From Azolla pinnata (lineage: Eukaryota; Streptophyta; Polypodiopsida; Salviniales; Salviniaceae), in NCBI GenBank assembly GCA_037176905.1, contig JBBBWG010003314.1, positions 1 to 31,647 of the forward strand: DNA of 31,647 nucleotides, written 5' to 3'. This document shows, one piece after another, positions 1-14,118 of the stretch. Numbering within the stretch: position 1 is the first letter of the stretch; every line of letters begins with the position of its first letter. The translations under genes and the position numbers were made by a program. The notes below the pieces were generated by a model, which made no database searches, was not told the origin of the DNA, and saw only the letters and a program-made list of their open reading frames with translations.

Positions 1-235
1 GTGATGCAATGCATGTCCATCACATACATGTCATGTGCTATGTTGTGCATGCATGTCATGTGACTTGTCCATGACAGTGGTGACCTAAAGTGTTAGCCCT
101 TCAAATTGAAGAACCAAGACTATCCAAAGTCGGGTCAAACAAAGGATCAGTCATATATAGAATGTAACACTCATACTCATAGTCAAACTCATACAGAATA
201 CAAGATCACAAGATTACACGAAAACACTTGCGCAA
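1..235. other. non-coding, LTR-like AT-rich sequence
   Basis: No coding sequence is recognised. The first 65 bases are rich in ATGCATGT/CATGTCATG words. Read on the minus strand, this stretch together with the 111-bp repeats to its right resembles the R/U5 part of a retroelement LTR: TATA-type sequence, then a pyrimidine-rich leader. No PBS, polypurine tract or coding partner is visible, so this is inference. Confidence 0.3.
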
Positions 236-457
236 AGTAACCATATTACTCTTGAATGTACAAAGTCCCGACGCCTACACAATTAGCCCTCATGGCTTTA
301 TATACATGAGTCATGTCCTTCGTTTCTCGCATGAATCGTTGTGTTAAGTAACTATATTACTCTTGAATGTACAAAGTCCCGACGCCTACACGATTAGCCC
401 TCATGGCTTTATATACATGATTCATGTCCCTTCGTTTCTCGCATGAATCATTGTGTT
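236..457. repeat. 111-bp tandem duplication carrying a minus-strand TATA-like box
   Basis: Two head-to-tail copies start at 236 and 347 (period 111). They differ by only a few substitutions and one extra C. Each copy contains GGCTTTATATACATGA, which on the minus strand reads as TATATAAAGCC, a good TATA box. The duplication therefore doubles a promoter-like segment. Its closeness suggests a recent event. The surrounding sequence looks LTR-like, but no partner was found. Confidence 0.85.
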
Positions 458-978
458 ATTTACAATTGTGTCGTTATGTATTTCTTATGTGCGACTTATT
501 CCTGCAGTTCGTAATAGTATGCGTTGTTACGGATCTGAGTCATACTACTCGGCACCATACAATTGCAATCCTGCGGTCTGTTGCCGTACTATTACAGATT
601 ACTTCATAGCTCCATAATATTATGGCCAACAGGTTATACACGAGTTGTTGAGCACATTGTATCATCATTACAAACCACATTATTTCAAAATATACAAGAT
701 CCCAAAGTTAGCAAACTTCTATTATGGTGATTCTTCTAACATATAGTGTGAAACACATGATAGATAAGAAATATAGCAACACTATAAAGACAAACATTGT
801 ACTTCTAAGTATATACAAATACAATAAACCTCCCTTATGTTTGTATATTGATCCACAAAATTAAGTTTGAACTTGAGTGAGATGCAAACTTACGGTGAAA
901 GTGAAAACAAAAAAATTGGGGGTTTCTCCTCAACAATTTCCTATTCTTTCTTTTTGGTTTCTTAAGGTTTTCCATTTG
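458..978. other. AT-rich intergenic, nothing recognised
   Basis: Open frames are short and show no recognisable protein similarity. No RNA gene or structured repeat is evident apart from general AT-richness. Confidence 0.5.
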
Positions 979-1160
979 GCTCAAATTACTTGAGTGTCTT
1001 GAAATGCAAGGTCTTCTTTTTGGCTGAGATTACTCAAGTGATTAATCTTCAAATGCATGGTCTTCATTCTTGCTCAAATAACTCGAGTGATCATTGATTT
1101 TCAAATGCAAGGTCTTCTTTTTTGCTCAAATTATTCAAGGGATTTATCTTCAAATACTTA
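979..1160. repeat. imperfect tandem repeat, about 44-52 bp, 3.5 copies
   Basis: Units start with GCTCAAAT or GCTGAGAT at 979, 1023, 1072 and 1124. Each continues with a variant of ACTYGAGTGATT, then a TTCAAATGCAAGGTCTTC-type end. The last unit is partial. Spacing drifts (44, 49, 52 bp), so this is an old, diverged minisatellite. Confidence 0.75.
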
Positions 1161-2118
1161 AAACCCAAAATGCCTTCTTGTAGCTCGTAATATAGTTGGA
1201 AGCTCCCAAACGACATATCAATCGGTTTGGAAGTGTTTAAGTTTCAATTTGTAATGAACACGAAACCATAATTTTTATGGTTGATATCTAGAGCATGGTG
1301 TTCAATGTGTGAGTTATCGTGTTGTAACAAGCCATTTTTCACCTTTTCTTAGCTTGAATCTATCTCTTCTTTCTAATCATTAACATTTGTTTTCTGTCTA
1401 TGATGGACTGTACATTATGCATAGGTATGCATATCGTGGTTCTTGGGTGTCATTGTGACAGACTTACATAGGGTGATTAAGGTTAAGTGCCATGTCTGGA
1501 AAGCGGAGAAGCCTCTTTACCTACCTTCATATATGCTATGAGCTTGTGGGGCACAAATAGAGTTCCCTCCTCTTGAGTCTCTCCCAACTCTCTTCCTCTC
1601 TTATAGATGAGTGGATGCACAAACATTATTGTATGATTTGTCCCGTGGGTCATATTGGCCTAAGTAGATGTTAATATATCTTTATTGCTTTCTTTCTTTT
1701 TCAAATTGTAACATCCTGCTTTAGATTTTACCCTCCCCAACACCTTGTCGACATAACGACCCGTTAATAATAACACCTAGCAATCATACTAGTCTTGTGG
1801 TGGTATGTGAAGCGAAGAACTGTGACGAACAACATTCACCCTCTCTCGGCAATGGCTACCACGTTTGCATTGATGACATTGCTCAAGTTTGCGGCCATGC
1901 TACCTGATCGGCAATGCCCGCATCATCCATCTAAAATTTGGCCAACCTCTGTGTCCTCTCTCTTTAGCTTCCATGATCATCCCAACAAAACATAATAAAC
2001 TCAGTGTGATAGATCCATGTCATGGGCGCCATGGCATGGCCAACATAGCAGTAGTTAGCGGCTGCTGTCGTAGAAGATATGGCATGGACATGGGCATGGG
2101 CTTGGCAGTCTTGGTTGA
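1161..2118. other. intergenic sequence upstream of the FBPase gene, nothing recognised
   Basis: There is no supported coding sequence. The few open frames near 1795-2118 show no family features and run into the repeat array to the right. Confidence 0.5.
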
Positions 2119-2440
2119 CATGCATGCATGCATGCATGTGTGCGTGTGTACATCCAAATGCATGCATGCGTATGCGTGTACATCCAAATGCATGCATGCG
2201 TATGCGTGTACATCCAAATGCATGCATGCGCAGGTGTGTACATCCAAATGCATGCATGCGTATGCTTGCGTACATTCCAATGCTTGCATGCATGCATGTG
2301 CACATGCATGGGCATCCAAATGCATGCATGCATGCATGCGCACGCGCATGTACATCCGATTGCATGCACGCATGCTCACATGCATGTACATGCATGCATG
2401 CATGCATGCGCACATGCATGTACATCCAATTGCATGCTTT
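2119..2440. repeat. CATGCATG-rich array with a 30-bp higher-order unit
   Basis: The word ACATCCAAATGCATGCATGC recurs, with exact 30-bp steps at 2151, 2181, 2211 and 2241, then decays into irregular TGCATG/CGCATG runs. Because the period is a multiple of three, long stop-free frames appear on both strands (Cys-Met-His-Ala type translations). These are artefacts. CATGCATG is also the core of the plant RY/Sph element bound by B3-domain factors, but the simple-repeat character makes a regulatory role only a possibility. Confidence 0.9.
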
Positions 2441-2514
2441 GGATCCAAGACCACACACTCACTCCACATAATCAACAGAAAATAAAAAAACAATTAAACA
2501 AATCAATTTAAAAA

Positions 2515-2590
2515 ACCGGAAGGAGAAAAATCAAAAAAAAGGGGGGGAGAAAAAGAAAAAGAGAAAAAAAGGAGAAAAGAACGGGGGCCG
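2515..2590. repeat. purine-only A/G tract upstream of the FBPase gene
   Basis: A nearly uninterrupted A/G run (AAAAGGGGGGGAGAAAAAG type) lies about 220-300 bp upstream of the FBPase start codon, between the CATGCATG array and the G-box cluster. Purine tracts of this kind are common in plant core promoters. No TATA box is obvious. Confidence 0.6.
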
Positions 2591-2634
2591 TTGGCACGCA
2601 ATCCGGCGGCAGAAAGGGAAAGAGAAGATCACGG

Positions 2635-2662
2635 CCACGTCAGCACGTGGATGCCACGTGGC
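2635..2662 (+). promoter_or_regulatory. cluster of three ACGT-core (G-box/ABRE-like) sites
   Basis: Three ACGT cores fall within 28 bp: CCACGTCA (2635-2642), GCACGTGG (2643-2650) and the perfect palindrome GCCACGTGGC (2653-2662). They lie about 150-175 bp upstream of the FBPase ATG. G-boxes with these flanks are typical targets of plant bZIP and bHLH (PIF-type) factors, so light, sugar or ABA responsiveness is a reasonable inference. The window contains no direct evidence of use. Confidence 0.6.
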
Positions 2663-2810
2663 GGGCGCCACGCCACCCGCCTCCTGCCAGCTCAGCGCCC
2701 GCTTCCTTCTGCGCCTCCATCGCCATAGCTCGTTCTTCTCACAGCTCGCAGCAGACAGAAAGCCAGAAGAAGAAGCAGAAGCAGAAGCAGAAGCAGTTCA
2801 GGACGTGGCG

Positions 2811-5806
<2,996 letters not shown>

Positions 5807-6697
5807 GGCAGCCAACCGCCCTTCCCTAAAAGGCTGATAAGAAAACAAAGTTTTTTTATCTTGTTCATTTTGAGATTTGTAATATTTTCTCCTGCACAGG
5901 GTCTCCTTGCAATGCAATGAGGGACTGTTAAGAAGCATCAATATAATGATGATTATTTTTATGATTGGATGTAAAAACCTGTATGAAAGCATATGGCAGC
6001 TCGTGGTTGTATGCAATGCTCAAATACACTATTGTAGGGCTTTGTGTCCATTAATGGAGGCAAAGTGAGCCACAAAGGGGAAGGTGTGTGCAGCTTGTAT
6101 AGGGATGAAATGCAGAAAATAGCGAATCTCTTGGCGAGAACCTAAGCCTCTTGAGTGAGGAACAACTTCAATTGAGAAACATGGAAGTGATCATATATCA
6201 ATAAACAAGTAGTATATTGTGTAGCCTTCAGTCTTGAGCAGAAACTAGAATACCGATGTGATCCTTAAGAAGTAGGTGTAGATTTATCTTGGTTTTGCGT
6301 CTGTTTCGCCGCTTTGTTCAACCCCACTCATATAGATATCCATACTATTTGAAGCTAGCTCTAGTTGAAGGCCAATCAGTGTCTATTTATACTGTGAATT
6401 ACTGTGAGTGTGTTAGAGTCAGAGTTGGTGGAGCCAAGAACCTGTATCCTTCTATCATGCCATGAAGAGCTCGGCACAACTTCACACATATGGTAATGTC
6501 TTATGTATCCAAAATTTTCCCCCTCAACTTCCGTATTAGTCTACTCCATAAACAATGCTATCAAATAACCACTCTTTCCCATTTTTCTTCATCCAGCAAC
6601 CTTTCCATGTACAATCTCTATTCTCAGTTATTATGCACCGAAAATATTAATTTTACTATCAATTGACTAATCTTTTCATTCATCTTTGATTGCTTAT
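5807..6697. other. FBPase 3' UTR and downstream flank
   Basis: The first 150-250 bp are probably the FBPase 3' UTR (AT-rich, with AATATAATGATG near 5940). The rest has only short open frames and no recognised feature. Confidence 0.5.
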
Positions 6698-7121
6698 TGT
6701 TGAGAATAGTGGTAAAATATGCACTCATGATCACCCTATATAGAAGCATTGTATCATTATTTCCCTGTAAGATGATCGATTATATGTAACTGTATTAACA
6801 AGAGCGAGAGTGTGTAAAAGCAAGACTCTTTAGTCTACAACTAAACTACTTAATATAGCGCCCTTATGGGGCCTTTTATACATGTTTATTAGCTGTCATG
6901 TGTATCAGTCCAAGACGATTAAGATATTCCTACCATAGAGGAATTTATATTAATTTTGTTTGAGATCCTTTTACATACAAAAATCCTCTTATAATATTCT
7001 CTTCTTGATCTTATGGGGGTCTCTTTGACCTTTTTTCTTTTTACAAAAGAGTAATTAGGCACACTTTCATTGTCTTTATCACACTAGTCAATGCCTACTT
7101 CATATGTCCACATGTAGGACA
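6698..7121 (-). repeat. possible solo LTR, minus strand
   Basis: On the + strand the segment begins TGTTGAGAATAG and ends GTAGGACA, so it has TG...CA ends in both orientations. On the minus strand a TATA box (TGTATAAAAGGCCCC, around 6866-6886) sits about 240 bp in. The rest of the unit reads like a leader. No target-site duplication, PBS or polypurine tract was found, so this is a tentative call. Confidence 0.3.
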
Positions 7122-8567
7122 TTGTTCCTTCCATAGCGTCCAACAACCTTACAATCTAGTTATTTAATCATATTCCTTAATGCTTGGCTATTCAAAGTTT
7201 TTGTCATAATTGAATTGGTAGACTTCCTAAGAAATGTGGGTTGGAGACATGAGTCAACTTGTAGATCAGATGTTCGATGTGTTTACAAGGAAGTTCTATT
7301 TCATGTTTATAGATTGTAATATTCACATTCATTGAAAATAGCAAGTGCAAATATGCAAATGATAAACAAACATATGCATTTTAATTTCTTATAGCATAGT
7401 TGTAAAGTAGAGTGTTTTTAGACTATGGACTTGAGTTCAAATCTCATCTACTCTTTTTTTATAATTTTTTTGCTATGTTAATTTTATCTAATTTTGAATT
7501 TATTAAAACAAATTATATATATTTTATTTCATAAAACGAATGGTTTATTTTATACTTTAAATACGAATGCACGTATTTTTGACTAAAATCTATGTTATTT
7601 TAGTCAGAAGGATGAATGAATGTCCTTCCTCGTTGGTTAAGCCGTAATCTTTGACAACTTCCTTCTCAGTTGGCGATGTCGCATGTCCAAAATGTCGAAC
7701 TTGGCTTGAACATTTTGAAGTTGCCTCCTATGTTTCTTCTACACCAGTCTCAGCGTCTCTGCTCTCCTTGTTAGAATCATCCTAATCCATCAAGACGGGC
7801 TCAAGTTGAGCATTTGAAGTGTTCTTTAACCTATCGTTCCTTCCCTAGCTTTTGCGTTTGCGTTTTCTCTAATTCTCCATTGCATCCTCTGCCATACTCT
7901 GACTTTTGCACAACCACGTCTTGGACACCATTTGCCTGGCTGAGTTCATCTTCCCCTTCAGTTCCTTACTCTTGTTCCCTTTCTAGCTTCATCTTCTTCC
8001 ATGTTTAGCTTCCCTCTTCCTCGTTTCTTTATGCATATTCCGCAAATCTACCATCCTATCACTCGTAGTAGAAGCTCTACGATAACTTCTACACATTCTA
8101 TGGATCGAAATTCCAGATGACCATCTGAATGGCCATGTGTGGCTGTCACGGCTGAAGCTTGTCGACAACGATGGACTCGGAAGACACGAACACGATAAGA
8201 AGAAAACCAGAAAAGAACAAGAAGACCAGATATATATTACTAGGAGATTTGGAGTACAAGGCGCCGAAGACTGGCGTTGAACCGGAATGGTTCAATACTG
8301 AGACTAGGTCAATATTTATACTGTTTCAAGCCTCACGCATGCTCGCCACATGGCTTGCATGCATGAATCCCACGTAGTGGCTCTCGCAAGTCGTTTTTAA
8401 CGTTAATATGGGAATGGTTTAACATATTATCCTTAATTTTATTTATTAAAGTAAGATATTGTGATAGATAAGATTTGGGCTTATGTAGCTATAAGTCTTA
8501 GGTTCAAATACCCACAAGCCTTTTGTACTGGTACTTATTATAGGCATGCCAATAATGAATGTATCGG
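7122..8567. other. AT-rich intergenic sequence
   Basis: No gene is supported. The sequence includes box-B-like words (GAGTTCAAATCTC around 7433, AGGTTCAAATACC around 8501) that recall tRNA-derived repeats. It also holds a single stretch at about 8091-8147 (ATTCTATGGATCGAAATTCC) that matches the repeat units downstream at 8568-8985. Confidence 0.4.
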
Positions 8568-8985
8568 CCAACCATGTCCAAATTCGGTGCTCTTAAATTA
8601 TCTGAATGATATTCTTAAACTATCACCATGCTTGCCCCTGGTAACTTTTTGCACATTCTACGGGTCGAAATTCCGGATGAGAATTTGAATGGCCGTGCTT
8701 GTAAGTACGCGTATACTGGTTAACCATGTTTGATTTCGGTGCTATTAATTATCTTAATGATCTTCTTAAACCAACACCATGGTCCATATATTTAATATTG
8801 TTGTGGATCTACATGCTCAGGGAATCGAAATTCTGAATGAGATTCCGAATGGTCATGCGTTGTGGGCCCTGTAAATACGCGTGTACCGGCTAACCACGTC
8901 TGATTTCGGTGCTACTAAATTATCCCAATGATCTTCTTAAACCACCACCATTGCTTGCTGTTGGTCCATATATTTTTGTACTAAT
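8568..8985 (+). repeat. diverged tandem repeat upstream of the DNAJC17-like gene, about 150-170 bp unit
   Basis: Three units are recognisable from AACCAYGTCYGATTTCGGTGCT-like starts, with the ACCATG/ACCACG core at 8571, 8723 and 8893. Each is followed by AATTATCTTAATGATCTTCTTAAAC and then, in the first two, by TCGAAATTCCGGATGAG and GAATGGCCGTGC. An isolated part of the unit also occurs near 8098-8147. The array ends about 250 bp before the start codon of the next gene. Confidence 0.75.
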
Positions 8986-9051
8986 CCATACTGTTTATTA
9001 GCTTAATTATATTCCTTAATCACACCACCAATTCTAACTGTGTTTTGTTTA

Positions 9052-9163
9052 TTTCTTCTGTTCTTCTTCTTCTCCTTCTTCTTCTGTTCTTCTTCTCTTC
9101 TTCTTCTTCTTCTTCTCCTTCTTCTTCTGTTCTTCTTCTGTTCTTCTTCTTCTTCTTCTTCAG
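9052..9163 (+). repeat. (TTC)n-type microsatellite in the leader of the DNAJC17-like gene
   Basis: A pyrimidine-only run of TTCTTC with occasional TCC and GTTC interruptions ends about 70 bp before the start codon. It generates long Leu/Ser/Phe or Arg/Glu frames in several phases, none of which is a real gene. CT-rich leaders are common in plant core promoters and 5' UTRs. Confidence 0.9.
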
Positions 9164-9231
9164 GCGGCGCCACAGGCACAGGGAGGATCTTCTTCCTGCA
9201 GTATACGCTCAGAACAGGCGAGAGAATCGCC

Positions 9232-11969
9232 ATGGCCGCTGCGGAGGAGGACCATGGAGATCTGTATGCCACTCTTGGCTTGCTGCCTGGATTGGATGGA
9301 GGCATGGCTTCTTCTTCCGAGGCCATTCGCAAAGCTTATCGCAGCAAAGCTCTCACATGCCATCCTGACAAACGTCCTGACGATCCTCTAGCAGGTTCTT
9401 CCATGTCCCTTGTTTCCTTCCTTTTTTCTGTTTTGTAGCTTCCCTAGGATTTCCTTTCTATCGCCGCTTAGTGGCTCACGAAACTCTCGTTCTTCAGCTG
9501 CTGAGTTCCAGAAGCTGCAAAAGGCGTATGAGATTTTGTCCGACGAGACAGCAAGAAGAGCTTATGATACGCTGCTTAATGTGAGAAAGTCCAGGATTAA
9601 GAAGGAAAGCCAAGCGGATTCCAAGAGAAGGAAGATGATGGAAGATCTCAGGAGGCGTGAAAGTGCAAATGTTGCCGCCTCTGAAGAGAAAGATGAAGAG
9701 GAAAAGGCGTTTAAACGCCTGCAAGAAGAGATCGCGAGAATTCGTGCAAGAAACGCTAAGAAAACAACATCTTTGTTCGCAGCTGAGCCTCGTCAGAAAA
9801 CGGAAACTTCGAAAGAATCAGGTGCGGATCAGAACACCGTCAAGAATAAGGAGAAAATGCTCAAGGTGTCATGGCTATCCTCAGAAAGCGGAGGCAGTGA
9901 ATATTCTGCTGCTAGACTTCAACAAATCTTCTCACAGTTTGGTCATGTTGAAGATGTTGTTATCCGCATGAAGAGTTCAGGGAAGAAAAACTCGGCACTT
10001 GTGGTGATGAGCTGCAGGGATGATGTCGTATGTTTCTAGACCTTGAAGTGAGACTGGTTTGTGTGATGATGAGCTAGGTTTTGTTCAACTGATTTGAAAC
10101 TTTTGTTCATGTCCATTGATTTTTGTTTTCTCCAGGGACTTACAACTCTCGTTTTGCATTCATAGCTATTATGTTGTTTTAATGAACTTTAAGTCTTCTT
10201 TCACGTCCATACGTTCTTGCTGTCTATACATTCGTAACTATTCTGCTCATAAATAGCATGGTTTCATAGAGTTTAATCTGTGCTCACAGGTTTTCCTTTT
10301 TCTTTGCATGTCTAGATTGCAGCGACAAAAAATCCATGTGGTGATCTCTCGAATCCCATACTGGTTGTTCCCTTAGTCCCTCATACAACAAGTTCGTTCA
10401 GCCAAGAAACCCCATCCGTCTCGACAGCCAGTGATAACTCTGTGGATGTGAGCACACAGAATATTGTCGGCTCCACATATCATGACTATGAACATTCTAT
10501 CCTTGAGAGGATGCGGAAGGTATGTAATTGCTAGTTCAATCGTAAATGTTAAATTTGAAATTTAATTCCAGAAATGCCTCTCCATTGTTTGTTAAAGTGT
10601 AAATCCACAGAATCATGCATATGCAGGTCTCAGTATGTGTGAGCATGACCAATTTTTATGAATTGTAGAAAATTTAAAGAAAAATTATGAGAATGAAATT
10701 CTCATTGCTGGAGTTCGAAAAGGAAATCAAAGCCAATGAAGATGTTGACTGTTTTAGGAAATGTTTGGGGAGACATGTTGATAGATGTGCCCAAATATTA
10801 AGGTGGAACCTGAAATTTTATGGAAGAACCATGTGCATAGAATAATTATAGGCTTCATTATGTAGTGTGCGATGATATAAGGAGGTGCAGAAGGACAGAA
10901 ATTCAGGCTAAGAAATTGCAGGCATCACTTATTAGGTGCATGGATTCTAGTTACAAGAAAAAGAGCCCAAGGAATTTTGTAGTGGAAAATGACAGCCACT
11001 GGATAATGATGAGATGACTTTGCAGGTGATAATAGCAGGATGTAGGTGACAATGATATAGTAAGTGGCTCAATGAGAGGACATCAGAATGGTGCTTCTGT
11101 GAGGGAAGAGGGAGGCTGTTGAGCTATGAGTGGAGAAATGGAACTTTAGAGATGTAAAGCATGCCTGTAGCTGGATTCTTGCCTAGTGGTGGGCAATAAT
11201 GATGATAGATGGTGTTATGCTCTCTCTTTTGTCTCGTTTCTCTTCTTGTCATCTCTTCATCGGATTTCATCTCTTCTTCTGATTACACCTCTTCTCCATT
11301 ATTATTGGAATGGGTCTACTGTGGCTGCCTAGATGGAAAGGTAACCAAAATCTCTTTGAAATTGAACGGAAACAAAACCTAGGAGTTAAAGAGTTGAAAC
11401 TAATCTTATGTCTCTGGTCAAATTGTCTAGCAAGAAGAATTTCTATAGAACGATATTTCTGCCATGTCCTGGTTAGAAATATGTTCTCTTTCTCTGTGCT
11501 TGTGTCAACAGCCAATGGGCATATGTTGTAATCCAAATCTTTCCTTATCTGCATTGTGCTGTTGGTGACAATGTGCGATGTCAATGGCAATGTCCATTAA
11601 TGGAAGTTTGAAGATTGGCTGTCGTTAATTGGATTAACATGTATTGTGAAATGCCCATAAACAATCATTTTTCGACATTGGAAGGAGTATTTACATTGAT
11701 GGCAGGCCCACTTTACTTGTTCTAAATGTAGATGACAGGTTGCTAGCTTTAATAGACTGTCTAAGCGTGCTGAATTGAGAATCCTTTATGAAAGATTTTG
11801 TGAATTGTCTTTGATACCTTTGGTACTGAGAAACAACAGAGATAGAAAGGATCAAATTGTTCTTTCTATCACAAGAAAAGTACATTGAAATTGTCTGTAC
11901 TAACAGGTTCAAATGCTGAAACTTGAGTCTCTTGGAATTCCTTTGCCTTCATATGTGAAAGTAGGATAA
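9232..11969 (+). CDS. DNAJC17-type J-domain and RRM protein (3' end tentative)
   Basis: This is a J-domain co-chaperone of the DNAJC17 (yeast Cwc23-like) group, which is linked to the spliceosome in the nucleus. Exons 1-3 are firm: 9232-9394, 9498-10027, 10316-10519, all GT-AG. ATG 9232 lies in a good context (GCCATGGCC). The J domain covers about residues 10-80, with HPD at 44-46. A Lys/Arg/Glu-rich coiled coil follows (about 85-160), then an RRM-like fold starting KVSW at about 177 and including FSQFGHVEDVVIR, ending in exon 3. The conserved tail reads HDYEHSILERMRK. After exon 3 the C terminus is uncertain. My choice is exon 4 at 11907-11969 (after TACTAACAG, 20 codons then TAA), giving 319 residues. 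Alternatives are an exon at 12821-12850 (RAEQLKSDS, stop), alone or after 11907-11960; an exon at 13690-13707 (AKVAG, stop); or read-through to TAG at 10532. Human DNAJC17 is of similar length. Confidence 0.8.
10520..11906 (+). other. long third intron of the DNAJC17-like gene (inferred)
   Basis: The intron starts with GTATGT and, in the preferred model, ends TACTAACAG. There are no protein motifs, and the open frames (for example 11310-11531) show no family features. This 1.4-kb intron is much larger than the other two (103 and 288 bp). If either alternative last exon is right it extends to 12820 or 13689. Confidence 0.5.
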
Positions 11970-14118
11970 GACAGGAGCCATTGCAATGACGTGTGCATCA
12001 GGCTGCAGTTCACAAATGTATGCTATAGTTGTTACATTTCAGGATATTGTGATGTAGACCTGGAATGTGACTTGGATTCTTGTAGGTCTACTAGAGAGTA
12101 TGGCTTATGGTAGTAGTGGAGCTACGTTGTAGTGCAACAAACAATAGAATATTGTAGTAGTAATTTGTACCAAAGTTTAACATATTTCAGTTGCTGAAGG
12201 AAGTTGTTTGCTTGAACAGATCTCTTGATGATCTTCTTATGTCTGTTAATACTTCTATGTTATTTGATAGCTAGTGTGATGTGTTTCTGGCTATGATGCT
12301 ACCTTCATGCACCATACAAATCAAGGTGCAGTATCACTCTCTAAGGCAAGATGTTCTGGCCACACTGACCAGGTCAAAACAGTGGACCGCCTTCTTCTAC
12401 CTCAACATAAACTTTGCTTATGACTTGTGGGAAATACTCAAGTGGGAGGTTTTTGATTAAGGCCCAATACTCACTGTGGCCAACAACTAGACGTGTGTAG
12501 GCAGGCATTGGCACATTTAAAAAAAAATTTTGTCTGCCCATTATTTGTTGGTATTCATGGATACACATAAGCGTCAAACTAATGTACATATGCATCCTAC
12601 AAAGGAGTGGCAGAAAATGGGGAATTGACTAATGGAGGTACCCAGGGGACTGAACTATCACATAGTAATGCGTCATCATTTGAAATTCTTAGAACTATTG
12701 TGTGCAGTTTTACGTAATCGTGTTGAGCATTTCCTCTATGCTTCTTCATTTGGCTTATTGAAGTACTATTCTCTTTGCAATTTTGATTTCTTAATTTCAC
12801 TAAATGGTTTACGATGGCAGAGGGCAGAGCAGTTGAAATCGGATTCTTGAAGACATGCTATAAGAAGGTTGTTATTTGCTGGAATGAATATTCCTTGGCT
12901 GACTAGTGCTAGTTTGCAAACACGGGATCTGTTGGAGGAGCACAATTGGCAGTTATTCTTGTGGAAAGATGCTTACATGACTTACAAGTAGATTGAAGTC
13001 GTGCTGGCAGTTAAACAGCTCATCTGTATGTGTCAGAATCGGAGATGGAACCTCAATGGTTATTCAGTCTTCACTGTATTGACCTTGAATGTTTGGCAGT
13101 ATACGACTTGCACTACATCGACTTTAATGCTTCAATTGTTGCTGTGAACCATTACTATGTTCTTGGATATTTAGGAGACTGCAACGCAATTGAGCAACTT
13201 CTGCTACATCAGCATTTGACATGGTCATGTCACTGGTACACGCTGAAAGATTGTAATTGATATTCTTTTTCTGTTAGGAGTTGCTAAAATCAAGAAATTT
13301 GTTGCAATTTCCTGTAGGTTTTTTCTTTGAATGCGGTTTGAAGCACTTGTGTAGATTGCTTGGGTGAGGTGTGTATTGCTTGATCTAATGCGGTGGAGGA
13401 TGATGAGAATGTAATTGGAACTCGCTTTATCATTTACATAGTTTGCTCAACAATGCTAAGGGTTGCATTTCTGCATGATTTGTATGATGTGCTTCTTGTC
13501 CACCAAAAATGAATAGTAAATCCGTTTGGATTGTAGCTTCCCCCATAGGATGCTTGTGCGTGTACTTCAGTTTCAAAATCAAACTAATCTAGATTTAATC
13601 TATGTTTTAACAATCATCTCTTGGCTTTGAACTATTCACATCTATTAAAGACTTGGTGATTGAGTTTAATTTGCACCAACTGTTTTCAGGCAAAAGTTGC
13701 GGGTTGAAGACTGTTGAGATGTCAATGGTTTACCTGAGTTATATCGGTTCTATCAAGCTTCACTTGAGCATTTGTAATAAGAGGTATAACATTTTGGGGT
13801 TAACCCACATCTGAATCTAAAGGAAGGTGAGCCAATTTCAAAATGCAGAATAGCTCAATATTTTGTGCTTCCTATTGTGGGAGGTGCAGCTTAACTTTCT
13901 TTTTCATGATTGTTTTCCTCTGTCTACATCAATGCAATGATGCTCATTATGCAATGACTTTATCAGTGCTTGCCCTTTCTCACACCAGAGACTTTGATGA
14001 AATCTTGTTCATATACTTTGGCTTCAAACACATAATGAGACCTTGGCGGGACTATTGTGGTCTATTGAATATTGACCATGATTCTCAAGTAACTAACATA
14101 TTATTATTTATAACCCTC
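11970..14118. other. 3' flank of the DNAJC17-like gene, no other gene seen
   Basis: The first few hundred bases are probably 3' UTR, possibly with UTR introns, and include the alternative terminal exons at 12821-12850 and 13690-13707. Open frames of 70-110 codons (13030-13260, 13843-14178) have no recognisable domains and no conserved character. Confidence 0.45.

Noticed and set aside
1889-2511. Several overlapping open frames on both strands rich in Cys-Met-His-Ala
   Set aside because: They are produced by the CATGCATG array, whose 30-bp period leaves all frames open. There is no start context, codon bias or family similarity.
2658-2810. N-terminal extension of FBPase that could look like a transit peptide
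   Set aside because: The open frame continues upstream of the ATG but the first candidate start is GTG. The ATG at 2811 gives the canonical cytosolic N terminus.
9003-9368. Poly-Leu/Ser and poly-Arg/Glu frames on both strands
   Set aside because: They are translations of the TTC microsatellite in the leader of the DNAJC17-like gene.
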